From Thunnus maccoyii (lineage: Eukaryota; Chordata; Actinopteri; Scombriformes; Scombridae): a DNA stretch of 64,000 nucleotides. The stretch lies in assembly GCF_910596095.1 (NCBI RefSeq), contig NC_056550.1:18074501-18138500 (forward strand). Reading direction: 5' to 3'. Below, in pieces: positions 12,112 through 23,630 of the stretch (the first letter of the stretch is position 1; each line of letters starts with the position of its first letter). The notes beneath the pieces were generated by a model. It saw nothing but the letters and a program-made list of their open reading frames with translations, searched no databases and was not told where the DNA came from. Made by a program: the position numbers and the translations under genes.

Positions 12112-13195
12112 ACACGGTCACGAATGTTCACAATGGAGATTTAAAATTTATTGAATAAAATTTTCCTTTTAAAGTATGTTTTTTCTGGTCTAAATTCAAC
12201 TTCCCTTGAACTTAAAGAAGGCATGCAGGTGTGAGTGAACAGAGGGGGGGAAAATTAACAGCACGGGATTTCTTTAATGGGTTTCAACTCACTCGGGTCA
12301 GTGTGGTGTGTTCAAGAGCGTTATGTTACAGGAAAAATAATAACTTAGTACAGATATTTGCTCATGTCTTTGCACTTTGACAAATATGATGAGAATTTCT
12401 CAAAGGAAAGTACAGAATAAAAATATTCAATGTGGTTTCATGAACATAAATAATTAACATTTACAAAAAAAAACCAAAGTTTGGCTTTACTGCATATTGA
12501 CGACACCATTTGTTTTTCAATAATAATGAAGCAGCAATACAAATACATTTATTCAGAACAGTAACACCACCTACACCAGAAAAAAAAACCTCTGGGACTC
12601 ATTTAAACATCATGTTACTAATTCACATCAATAGTCATGGCTTCCTCACTCTCCTACCCAGTTCAATGCCGAGAAATGAGGTGTGGCATTATGGGTAATA
12701 TAAAACAGTGGTGAGGCGACGGCGATGAAGCAAACAGTGAGACTCGTTTTACTTTGTTATGAAGAGGTAGTTTTGAAAGATTATGCTACATGTGTGCAAA
12801 CAATAGAGCACTTGTCCAAAGAAATTATCTTGTCATTATTCGACACGGACCTTTTGTGACCTGAAATATGATGCTGAGGTATGTAGAACATGTTACACCA
12901 ACCATGGTGAAATGTAACGGGTGAAATATGAGTGAAGAAGCTTTTTTTGTCATAGTTACTATAAGCTCCTCACATCAAATGTAAGAATTGTGTCATCAGA
13001 CCCATGATAGTTTCCTTATCGATCATAACGTGAAACCGACTTTAAAGGCTTGTTATAGGAAATCGCAAAATTTGGCAGTGAACACCTAACCAATCAAATA
13101 AATCAATCCGGCTCAGTCAGTTGGCTGCTGCAGCATTTTCCTACAGTACAACTAAAAACAAACCAACTAAGATCTCGCAGCAGCACTGAAGTTAT
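12112..13195. other. Spacer between convergent zinc-finger genes A and B
   Basis: About 1.1 kb of AT-rich sequence between the convergent polyadenylation signals. No exon or RNA gene was recognised. Confidence 0.5.
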
Positions 13196-13205
13196 TTTAT
13201 TTATT
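13196..13205 (-). terminator. Polyadenylation signals of zinc-finger gene B
   Basis: Two overlapping AATAAA motifs on the minus strand (13196-13201 and 13200-13205), about 150 nt past the stop codon. Confidence 0.65.
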
Positions 13206-13352
13206 TTTTTTAAGTCTACATTTTTCTTCCATATTTGAGCTTCATGTAGAGATGCTGGCACCAGTTGAGCTGCTCTGAGTAATACTGAGAGTAGCACTTA
13301 AGTAGAAAACATCATACTTCTGCTTTTGACTTGGTACCAATATCCAGGCTCT

Positions 13353-16091
13353 TCATGGGGTTTCACCAGGCAACTGGAAACACTGGTGGTGATTTAAACC
13401 GTACTTGTATGCATAACATTTCCCACAATCAACACAGCTGTAAGGCTTTTCACCGGTGTGTGTTCGAAGATGTATATTCAAAGAGCTTTTCTGGGAAAAA
13501 CTTTTGCCGCAGTCCGGACAGCTGTACGGCTTCTCCCCCGAGTGCACGCGCTGGTGCAGCTTCAGGTACGTTTTCTGAGCAAAGCGTTTCCCGCACACTG
13601 TGCAGCTAAACGGCTTCTCGCCGGAGTGTCGTCTGATGTGGACTTTTAAACTGCTCAAATAGTTGAATATTTTCCCACAGAATAAGCACTCAAAGTGTTT
13701 CGTTGACTTCACGGGTTTGGGCTCACTGGTGAGTTCTTTGGTTGCGTTCATGTGGATGTTGTTCGTATAGTCAAAGTATTCGCCGGTGGCTGCGGGAGGA
13801 TTTGTGTTGTCAACGAGAGTGCTCATCGTCGCATCCTCTATTAGCTTGTCCATAATTGTCGGCTGTGTGCGTTGTTGTGTTTGACCGTCAGCCGGCATGG
13901 AGAAGCTGTTTAGATCCCCCGGGTGTAGCTGCAGCTCATTGACAGATCTATGAAGCATGTTCTCCGCCTCAAAAAGCCCAACTCCTGTCACATGAGAATA
14001 TACAGTTAAATCACAAAAACTAATCAGGATCCTAATGTTTGTTTTTTTTTAAACTTTTTATGCAAACTTACCTTTTCTGTTATCTGTGAGCCTCATCTGC
14101 TGCCCGATGGGATGATCATCATATATCTCCTCTTTGACAAAGATGAGATCAGGTTCTCTCTCCATCAAGTCTAGTGCCTACCAAACAAGACATGACACAA
14201 CAATCGTTCAGTCATCTCAGCTCACTAAAGAAACAGATTATTCTATGATTGCAAGAGCAACCACAAAAGGTTTCACTGCCGAACTGAAATTACATAAGAG
14301 ACGTGCAGAATCAACCCTCTGCATTCGATACAGATGCATGCATAGCGCACTAGAGGTTAAATCGCTTTGGACAAAAGCATTTGCAGTATGTAATGTTATC
14401 ATTGTATGTGTTTTTTTTCTTGGCATTTCAAATACACTAACTTGCAACTGTGCTCATAAAAATAACCCTCAAATTTAAGTTATAACTCTGATAATTAACA
14501 GTACATTAAGCAATATCTAATGTTAATACTATAAGTGCAGGTAGTAACATCAGTGGGGGGTTTTTTTCAGTTACTGTGAAGATGTTGGCAGATGATTCGC
14601 TGACCTGGGCTCCCATGCTTGTCATTGCAGGCTCCGGCTCTTTCCTTTGAGAGGGGACTTTGTCCTCTCTCCACAGGTCCATGCACCAGTCCTTTCCAAA
14701 AACTCCATCAATGGCCGGAGCAGGCTGCTGCTGTTCTGGAGGGAGAAGCAGATATGAAACTGTGACCTCCTCTAGATGGTTATTACAGGGAAATATTCAC
14801 CGAGATCAAATAAAACTCCAGATTATCATTCGTGTTTACTTTTCTGCAGTGGTGGAGGAAGTATTCAGATCCTTTACTTAAGTAAAAATACCAATACAGC
14901 AATGTAAGAATACTCCATTACAAGTAAAAGTCCTGCATGAAAAATCATACGTAAGTACATAAGTATTAGCAGCAAAATGTACTTAAAGTATTGCAGTAAA
15001 AGTACTTGTTTGGTTCCTCTGACTGATATGTTATTAAATTAGATTATTAATACTGAAACATCAGTGTGTAACCAGCATGTTACTGTTGTAGCTGCTGGAG
15101 GTGGAGCTGGTTTGAACTATTTGATATACAGTTAGCTAGTTTAATCCAGTGATTCCCAAACGAGGGGTCGGGCCCCTTCAAAGGGTCACCAGATAAATTT
15201 CAAGGGTCGTGAGATGATTAATGGCAGAGGAAAGAAGAAAAAGAAAAAATATTGGATCATTTGAACATTTATTGAAATGAAACCATGTGAGAAGTTTAGA
15301 GGGAAAAATCACTATTTGGTGAAGCTGTTAACATCTGATAGACATCTGAAATGTGACCCCAACTACAAACTGCTTTCTGTAAGACGTCAAAAGCCAAAAA
15401 GGTTGTAAATCACGGGTTTTATCTTAAACAATGTGATGTATTTTAAAAGTTATATTATCCATTGTCTCAAATCATCATCTGAAAAGTAACTAAAGCTGTC
15501 AAATAAATGTAGTGGAGCAGAAAGTACAATATTTCCTTCTGAAATGTAGTGGAGTGGAAGTATAAAGTAGCATAAAATGGAAATACTCAAGTTCAAGTAT
15601 CTAAAACTACTTTAGTACAGTACTTGAATAAATGTACCTAGTTATTTTCCACCACTGATTTTCTGAATGTCAACAATGCAGATAAGCATCTGCGGAAATA
15701 GCCGTAGAGGTGGTTATAGTCTGCACTAAAGCCAAAGCTCGCCAGCTGTAAACAAATAGTTTCTGAGAATAACCCCTCCACTGTGGGAGCCTATAAAGAC
15801 TATCTGTCCGGATATCTGACCGTCCTGACCTGCAGGGTGCCGGCGGCCGATACTGTTGGCGTGTGCAGGATAGGTCTGTGCCTCCCTCGCAGCTCTCAGC
15901 TGGACCTCCAGTGAGTAGCACCTCTTCTTCAGGGCCTCATTCTCGGTCTTGTGCAGAGATATCTCGGTGTGAAGGACGGAGGAGCATTCGTCTGCAAGGT
16001 TTCCTATTTCCACTAAAGCCGCCTTCGTTAGCTTTTCCAGTATAGCGGCTAACTGCGTCCGGAAACTTCGGTTTGTCGTGTCGCACATCAT
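13353..16091 (-). CDS. C2H2 zinc-finger protein B (three canonical fingers)
   Basis: Coding exons in transcript order: 15830-16091, 14605-14735, 14072-14177, 13353-13984; together 376 residues. Two ATGs in a row open exon 1 (16091 and 16088). The frame stays open further upstream to 16274, but that extension looks unlike the N-termini of the sister genes. Exon 1 has the SF-x2-QL-x2-IL helical segment. Exon 2 has VFGKDWCMDLW, nearly identical to gene A. Exon 3 has FVKEEIYDD, a sumoylation-type motif. The last exon carries three canonical fingers joined by SGEKP/TGEKP linkers and a fourth that keeps its two cysteines but ends H-H-x-C, so it probably cannot bind zinc normally. Intron 1 holds a nested pair of transposons. 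Probably a nuclear DNA-binding protein; role unknown. Confidence 0.87.
14355..14400 (+). repeat. Tail fragment of a fish SINE/LINE
   Basis: TCGCTTTGGACAAAAGC and the following bases resemble the conserved tail shared by several fish SINEs and LINE2-type elements. Only the tail is evident; no tRNA- or 5S-type head was recognised upstream. Confidence 0.45.
14847..15657. mobile_element. Non-autonomous hAT-like transposon with target-site duplication
   Basis: The ends are inverted copies: CAGTGGTGGA at the left and TCCACCACTG at the right. They are flanked by an 8-bp duplication with one mismatch (CTTTTCTG at 14839-14846, ATTTTCTG at 15658-15665). Eight-base duplications and CAG-type termini are typical of hAT elements. 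The internal AGTACTTTTACTTAAGTA-like motifs are familiar from teleost repeats. It has no transposase frame. It sits in intron 1 of zinc-finger gene B and is itself interrupted by another element. Confidence 0.85.
15147..15415. mobile_element. Second hAT-like element nested in the first
   Basis: Starts CAGTGATTCCCAAAC and ends in a degenerate inverted copy (GTTGTAAATCACGG). Flanks are GTTTAATC (15139-15146) and GTTTTATC (15416-15423), an 8-bp duplication with one mismatch. It contains the GGGGTCG...GGGTCGTGAGATGATTAATGG segment known from a common percomorph repeat. The nesting shows it inserted after its host element. Confidence 0.8.
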
Positions 16092-16619
16092 CTTGAAAGG
16101 AAGGCTGAGTATTTCGAAATTTTGATAAAATAACCCGGGTACCGACCATGGATATATTAACGCTGCTGCTCCCGAATCAAATATGTAGTTCAGCTGTGCC
16201 GAAAGGGATTGTGGGATCGTGAGGAAAGCAACGTTTACGAGGAGCACCTGAACGCAGCACAACATAAAAAACAAAACGATGCTTTATTACCTCCTCAGCG
16301 GGAATTATTCAGACATTTATACAAATTATTACTATTTTACAGATACCTTAAACGCTTTACCTATTTAGCGATGCATAGGTTTAAGGAGCTGTATTTTGTT
16401 TTATACTTTTACTGGAAGTGTAAGTGTATAATTGTGTCGGACTTAACGCTTGAATTCATGACTAACAGTGTTAATATCAGTCTAATCAAAATGTGCAAGT
16501 CATTTATTAGTGTATTACAAGTATGAAGAGAGCAGGGTGGCTGACATCGTTTAAAATCTGAGTGTTCACTGCCATCCAGTGGTCACTTTGAAACTGCAAC
16601 ACGATTATATTAAACAATT

Positions 16620-17173
16620 TTAAAGGACAAGTTCACACTTTTTCAAGTCTTTCTCAAAACAATAGTCAGGTGCCCAAATAAACATTGAAATAGGTTTTTC
16701 TTATCATAATCATTCCTCCTGTTCATACTGAACATTTATCTGAAGCTAATATGAAACTTCTGAGTCAAATCAAGTAGATATCTTTCAACGTTACTCTTTT
16801 TAGTGCCAAAGTCCCTCTTTTTGTTATTATACTTCCACTACAACTCAACAGAGAAACACTGCCTGAAGAACCACAAAGAGGGAAATTGATGCTAAAAAGA
16901 CTGTAAATGTAGTAGATATCCACTTGATATGACTAACTCAGACTGCTGTAGCCTTGTATAAGCTTCACATAAACTTTTAAATGCATTTTTGCACAAAATG
17001 ACTGTGTGGACACACTGTGAATTTTGGCCGCCATTACTTACATTGAAAGCACATTTGAAGGGGATCTTTTAATAGCCAGTATGAACAGGAGGAATGATTA
17101 CAGTGGGGAAAATGTCTTTCAGTGTTTATATGGGCACCTGACAGACTTGAAAAATTCTGAACCTATCCTTTGA
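16620..17173. mobile_element. Long fold-back (inverted-repeat) element
   Basis: The two halves are largely reverse complements. The left end (TTAAAGGACAAGTTCAC...) pairs with the right end (...GAACCTATCCTTTGA). The internal CATTCCTCCTGTTCATACTG pairs with CAGTATGAACAGGAGGAATG. TCAAGTAGATATCTTTCAACG also has a partner in the other arm. It is non-coding. It lies between the promoter side of zinc-finger gene B and the 3' end of gene C. Confidence 0.8.
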
Positions 17174-18070
17174 GACTTATTCATATTGATACATATCGAT
17201 AGTAATTGTATTATTGATTCTCTTTCAAATGTAATAGCAGTTTAATAGTGTCCCATAATCTATGCCAGAAATTGTCATAGCAGTGTCAAGGCGGATTTTA
17301 TACAATTGATTCCTCTGGTGAATACTTTAAAATAAAATGATCAAACTGAAACAATTGAACAGTCATGATCTAAATTAATGAAATTATCATACTTAATATT
17401 GTATAGTGGTACGGCTAGTGTCTACAACTCGACATTCCTCAGCAGGAGTAATACAGATTATTGTACATACTATTATTATTAGCGCTGTGTGGTGACAAGA
17501 CTACCCTGCTAGTGATATGTATACAAGACAACAATACAAACAGGGTATGATACTAACTCTTCTGGTGAATACTTTGATAATTGAATGAAATAAATGTAAA
17601 TGAATACATTTAAAGTTGCTTTAAACCATGTAATGTCACAACATTGTCTGGATAATCTGAGGTGTATGGGACCAAATCATTTGGTTTTGCAAGTAACAAG
17701 TCTGAAGTGTTGCCTCACAAGACCCAAGTCAAGACAGGGCAGTCTAAAATCAGGTCATAAGTGCTTAACTTTGAGTACAAAGCTTTGCACCATCTAAATC
17801 CCACACCTTTACCTGACATTTATTATTAATAAGTGAATGTTCTCCTCTGAGTCACAGTGCTCCCAGTGAGGCTTCTTCTATTGACTCCTGAGCAGCTCCA
17901 CTGACTCAGTGCCTTGCTCAGTGGTATATTTACTGTAATTGTGGAGGAGAAAGTGTTATAAAATGAGATGTGAAAGGTACGTAGCAGAGAACACATGTAC
18001 TGACACGTTTTTATCACAACAGAACAGATGAAAGACAATATCTTCCACTCAAATCTGGGGCACGGGTAGC

Positions 18071-18076
18071 TTTATT
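18071..18076 (-). terminator. Polyadenylation signal of zinc-finger gene C
   Basis: AATAAA on the minus strand about 60 nt past the stop codon. Confidence 0.65.
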
Positions 18077-18136
18077 ATGCACAAAATATTTCAATCACGC
18101 AGCTGAAGAAGTTACATGTGACTGGCTACAGTGTTT

Positions 18137-19825
18137 TTAAGTGGTTCCATTTATGAACGTCCCACTAAATGTCGACGCACCAGATTCACTACCATACACA
18201 TGCAAATTAGGATCAAGATGAACCGTGAGATGTTTTTTCAGATTACAGTTCTTTGTGAAACCCTTGCCACATTTGATACAGACAAAAGGTTTTTCCCCGG
18301 TGTGTGTACGTTGATGCATATCAAGAGTGCATTTCTGAATGAAGCCCTTTCCACAAATAGGACAGCGATAAGGCTTCTCCCCGGTGTGCGTGCGCTGGTG
18401 TGTGTATAAGTGCCCTTTTTGTGCGTATCTCTTTCCACACAGCGTGCACCTGAACGGTTTCTCTCCCGTGTGACTTCTCTGGTGTATTTCGAGCTGGCTA
18501 AAGCACCTGAAGCTCTTGCCGCACTGCAGGCAGCCGAACCTCTTGGCAGCTGAGCTCCTCAGGTTGTGAATCTTCATATTCCTGAGCACGCTTATGCTTT
18601 GGGAGGCAACATTTGGAGGCAAGCTTTTCCCAGCCTCTACGTTTGTGTGCACGGTCGTAAGCTGTGGATTCCACTGCGTGTCTCTCCTTCCTGGTCCGGT
18701 GAGAGACGACTGGGTGCTCAGGGTCACGAAGCTGTCAGTAAACATGGGCTGCTGATGTTCGGAAACGGGTTTGAGACGCTGGATCACTTCTGGACTCTTC
18801 TGAGGGTCTGTGAGCACTTCCCTTCCTGTTGACAGCGTAAGAGCATGTTAAAAATTGGAACATTCGTGATGAAGGCCACAAGCTGGACTCACGTTTGTCT
18901 ACTGCTGGATTTCTGACTGTTACAGAACAATATTTCTAACACATTTTATGAGGAGCGTGAAGGTTCAATCTTAACATTGGAGCAGTTGTTTAACAAAATA
19001 ATCAGCTTGTGGTCCATTTTATGATACCAGAATATTTGTAAAGTCAGATTCACACTCTCACACTTAGTACATACATTTTACAAATTGCTGCACAACCAAA
19101 CTCACTGTTTTCACTTGTCCTATCTTGTTCAGAGTCTCTATTTTCCTCCTCTGACGGCTCCTCCTTTATCACTATCAGTTCAGGCTGCTCTTTCAGTGGA
19201 TTTGTCAACTAATGAGGAAACAATATGGGAATTAAAGAACACAGTACAATATAATGGCATAATACTGTATGATGATTATAGTGCAGAACATACCTCAGCT
19301 GCAGAATGCTCTTCGCCTTGATGCAAACTGCTGGTCTCAGTGGAAGAACTTATGTTTTCCCATGGGCTCTCACTAGGATGCAGAAAACTGAGAATAAATA
19401 AAGCAGGCAGGGTGCAGCTGGCAGCAAAGGTTTTGATGGAGATATATATGCTGACAGCACAAACAGCAACACAGACATAATATGTACCTACAGGCTACAC
19501 ACAGGAGCCAACAAGCCTACCTTTTTATGGCAGGTCTTGTCCTGTCAGGTTCCAATATTCCGTTTTGTGAATCGTCCCTCACCACTGAGCATGTTGCTGT
19601 TGCTGCTACTGCGTCCTGTCTGCTCCCCTGTGCGATATAAAGCAATTTCTCCATCAGCTGCAGTTTCTCTGTGAGGGAGGCGATTTCGTTCCGCCCTCTA
19701 GTTATCTCTATTTTCAGCATCTTCGACTCGATCTCGACTAGTTTGCTTATTTCCATTACAGCTGTTTTGGATAAGGCGTCCATGATGGAGACGAGCTGTG
19801 TCTGGAAAGAAAAGACTGTCGACAT
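18137..19825 (-). CDS. C2H2 zinc-finger protein C (four canonical fingers)
   Basis: Coding exons in transcript order: 19521-19825, 19294-19372, 19106-19208, 18137-18825; together 391 residues, start at the ATG 19825-19823. Exon 1 encodes a helical segment with FSFQTQLVSIM, aligned with the N-termini of genes A and B, and ends in phase 2 rather than phase 1. Exon 2 is short and Ser/Glu-rich and lacks the FGKDWCMDLW motif of the other two. Exon 3 has VIKEEPSEEE, a sumoylation-type site followed by acids. The last exon has four canonical C2H2 fingers joined by TGEKP linkers, a configuration expected to bind DNA in tandem. Probably a nuclear regulator, target unknown. It is the most divergent of the trio outside exon 1 and the fingers. 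Confidence 0.87.
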
Positions 19826-20768
19826 GTTTTTTTTTTTTTGTTTTGTTTCAGATTTCTGTAGACTCCTAACACAGCAGATGACGAGTTCTTGCAGTCAGAA
19901 AGTCTCAATGTTTCACTGTAAAAAAAAAAATTTAGTCACAATGTAATAATAATGCAGGACAGGAGCTGTGTGTGCATGCTCGCAGGATGCGTGCGAGGGG
20001 TTAGAGAGGAAACACTGTTTCCATCTACCGGGTGGGAGGAAATCTTACAACTTTACTTCAAACTACAAGTTAAAGATGTCATATTGACAGAACTTCTTCT
20101 ACTGACTTCACTATCAATCACTGTTGTGTAAAATCTCAACAAATCTTCTTTAGCGTTTTGTTAATACCCTTTTTAAACTCGCTAAGCTGACTTTTCGTTG
20201 TAGCCACTTAGTCGGAGACTCCATCGACCAAAATGCAATGCGATCTAAACACAGAATGTGATTGGCTACTGAAAACTCGTTTCAGGAAGTATCGCATCGA
20301 ATTTACATTTGCCGACTGAAAATCCTCCTCATGACAACCTACTCTTGAGAGTCTCATTCAGTGGGTAAACACACCTTTTTTCCCCGCAAAATTGTAGTGT
20401 TAGAGATTAAATGTCAGGTTTGTTTGAGATGTCAAGAAATGAGCATCGTTTCTCCCTCATATATCTGATAGTAGATAATAGTATACCGCGTAGAAGCTGG
20501 GGTTTGAAGTTTTAATCTCCAATTATCTCTTTGCGCTGTCCCAGTTTACAGTAGTGTTGAATTAACTTAAGTCAAAATAGTTTTAAAGTGGGGCTTTAAT
20601 GTACCAACACAAGCAGTTTGTGTAATTCAGAGCAACCAGTGCAGAATATTTGCAAACATCATGATGACTTGCAAAACGGTGTGGTAATTGACTTCCTTAT
20701 GCATTGCTCAAAAATCCTTTCTATCACTCTCCTCTACTCAGTCACACTTGCATTCAGACAGCGTTATC
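19826..20768. other. Region between divergent zinc-finger gene C and pgls
   Basis: About 0.94 kb between outward-facing start codons, so it should hold both promoters. There is a short poly-A tract near 19920-19930. No exon or clear core-promoter motif was recognised. Confidence 0.5.
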
Positions 20769-22934
20769 ATGGCTGGCAGAAGAGTCGTGGTCTTCCCCTC
20801 CTCAGCAGAGCTTGGTCCAGCGCTGGCCCATCTGGTGACATCACGGGCTGAGAAAGCCATCAGCTCTCACGGCAGATTCACCCTGGGACTCTCTGGAGGA
20901 AGCCTGGTGTCCATGCTCAGCAAAGAGCTGCTGGCCATGTCCAGCTTGGACTGCAGCAAGTGGGTGGTTGGCTTCTGTGATGAGCGAGTGGTTTCCTTTG
21001 ATGATCCTGAGAGCACCTATGGGCTGTACAAGGTATCCGTTTGTTTGCATGTGTCGTGGTTACACTTATTTAGTTACATTGGGATAAAATATAACCTGTT
21101 GCTCCTTTTCCAGAGTCATTTGTTTTCCAAGGTCAACATCCCTGACAGTGGGATCTTAGCCATCGACCCCTCACTGCCAGTGAACGAGTGTGCTGAGGAT
21201 TATTCCAGCAAACTGAAGAAGGTGCAACATCTATTAGATATATCTCTATTTTTCTGTGATTCTGGTTGTAAAATCACACATGCATGGGATGTGTGGGATT
21301 TTAACATGTTACAGAATATTTGCAGTATTGATTTTGCTACTTTCAAACACACAGACCTTCCCAGATGATGACTTCCCCGTGTTTGACTTGTTACTGCTGG
21401 GTATGGGTCCCGATGGACACACCTGTTCCCTCTTCCCAGACCACCCTCTGCTAGAGGTGAGGGCCATACTAAAGTAAATTTGTCTGTTCTACGATACATT
21501 TCTGCCTGTATACCTATTGAATATTTACGAAAAAGGATGAGTGTAGAAAGATGCTTCACCATACAAATCTTGGTGGATTTGCTTAAATGATTTAACTGAT
21601 TAAATCAACAATGGTGGTCATAGCTTAGAAACATCACATTTTTCATATTTCAGAGAAAGTAAACATGTTTTCCCTCATTATGACCTTGACAGCAGGCAAT
21701 CTTGGACCATCAGTCCGGCATCTTGATGTTGGACAATGCTATTCTTTTTTTAGGAATGTATATAAATTTACCACCAGTCATTAAATTTCAGGGTTCTGGG
21801 CAGTTTCGCACATGTGTCTGTAAATGTTACCTCTCAATTATAGAAATATGGATTTGCTTCTGCTGTAGGCATATGAAGCACATTATTTTATGATTCTGGC
21901 AGGCCTACTAATTAAGGTCTGGAAGCATGTCAAGGTTTGTACTTCGATGTGGTTCCTGACTTGCTTGTTTGAAAAAACAATGTGTTTTCTTGCCCGTACT
22001 TTTCAAGACACTCCCTCAACTATGTATGGATCATTGGTAGGTTTTGATTTACTTGGACTTTGTGGTTTTTACTGTCATCCCTCATTACATATCTGTGAGG
22101 CAATGTGCTTCATGTCGCATCTGATAATTGACAGTTACAGTAGAGTCTTGTGTTGCGGTTCTCAATCACATTTTTTGGCGCCTATATACATTACACATGA
22201 TAGATGATCTGGTTTGGTTGTACCCCATATTCAGGAAACCAAGAAGATTGTGGCCCCCATCAGCGATTCCCCCAAACCACCACCACAGCGTGTAACTATG
22301 ACTTTTCCAGTGGTGAACTCTGCACGATGTGTGGCTTTTGTGTCAACTGGAGGGAGCAAAGCACCAGTTTTGAAGGTAACATTTACAAGTTTTTTTTAAA
22401 ATTCCATAACCTATTCCACGGCACAGTAGATCCACTTAGACTAGAGTAGGGCAAAGAGAAAAAACAGAATAATGTAATTAATTTTTTAAAAAATGCACAG
22501 TATCGCTGAAACATAGATAGGCTCTGCAGGTTAAATTGCAGGGTTTCAACACTTTGCACAGTCTATGGTTCAACAGTTACAGTTTGTGGATGAACTGGGA
22601 GCACAAAAAAACACATCAAGACTAAAAATAAACAAATAAAGTGAAAAAAATGAACACAAGTACAATTTTATGCTTATATTCCAATACAGATGACTAAAAA
22701 CAACAAAATAATCAAGGGATCAGTAGTTTCATGATGAGTTATGTAGCATTACTGTTGCATTGTTACACAGTGACTGTTTTCTTGCAGGAGGTGCTGGAGG
22801 GTAGAGAGGGTCCGGCGTTCCCAGCAGCCCGCGTTGTCCCGACTAATGGCGAGCTGTTCTGGCTTGTCGATGACCCCGCAGCTGCCTCCTTAACTATCCA
22901 GGTGGAGAGGTTGGGTGCAGGGGCCAAACTGTAG
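20769..22934 (+). CDS. pgls: 6-phosphogluconolactonase
   Basis: Five coding exons: 20769-21032, 21114-21221, 21355-21456, 22235-22375, 22788-22934; 253 residues against about 258 in human PGLS. The enzyme hydrolyses 6-phosphogluconolactone to 6-phosphogluconate, the second step of the oxidative pentose phosphate pathway, in the cytosol. Diagnostic features are LGLSGGS near residue 45, CDERVV near 73, [18 protein letters not shown] at the end of exon 3, and the [13 protein letters not shown] stretch in exon 4. All junctions keep the frame. The start is the first ATG, matching the family N-terminus. The next gene, colgalt1, follows on the same strand about 0.7 kb later. Confidence 0.97.
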
Positions 22935-23127
22935 AGCTTTCCAGTTACTGGATAAAGACAGGAGGTCAACTGTGAAAACGTGGATGGAGAGACTGGAAAA
23001 TAACACACACATTCCTACTTTTAACTGAGAGTGTTATTAGTTTATGTCGGTGAGTGAGACAGGCTGTCTAATAAACAAACATTTAGGAGGATTTTCCAGT
23101 GCTAGATGTAGCACTTATTAGAGGTTG

Positions 23128-23153
23128 GTGTGTGTGTGTGTGTGTGTGTGTGT
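23128..23153. repeat. (GT)n microsatellite in pgls 3' UTR
   Basis: About 13 GT units, between the pgls stop codon and its polyadenylation signals. Confidence 0.95.
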
Positions 23154-23182
23154 TTAGGTACAACTGTATCCAAAGGAGGTTT

Positions 23183-23188
23183 AATAAA
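23183..23188 (+). terminator. Polyadenylation signal of pgls
   Basis: AATAAA about 250 nt past the stop codon. A second AATAAA at 23390-23395 is an alternative. Confidence 0.6.
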
Positions 23189-23630
23189 AGATTGTGATGT
23201 AATTTAGATGTTCATAAAACAGAAAAGTAAGGTTTTTTTGTATCTAGTCCATTAACTTGGAAAAAGTAAACTAGCAGCTCTGTGGTTGAGCTGCTTTCAC
23301 ACCTTTGACACTGTAAATCAGCCTTCATTTGGAAACAGGTTGCTGCTCATCAACCATCTGTAACACTTATTTTCATCAGCAGTTTAAAAAATAAAATGTT
23401 AATTGGCCTTTTTGTCTGATGCGTTTACTGTGCGGTCATGCAAAATCCATCCCCTTTAAAATCGCCCCACCCCTTTAAATCGCGGTGTTGTCACATCAAG
23501 AGCTGTAGGCTCAGATTTAGCTCTTTCTGTGATGACCGTGCATATTAAAGACACAACTTTTCTATAGCCTCAGGAGCTATAATCCATCCGGAGTTGTTGT
23601 TTCTTCAACATTTCCTAATTTACCGTTGCA

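Noticed and set aside
16092-16274. In-frame upstream extension of zinc-finger gene B starting MFFMLCC
   Set aside because: It lies in the promoter or 5' UTR region and has no counterpart in the sister genes, whose N-termini align with the ATG at 16091/16088.
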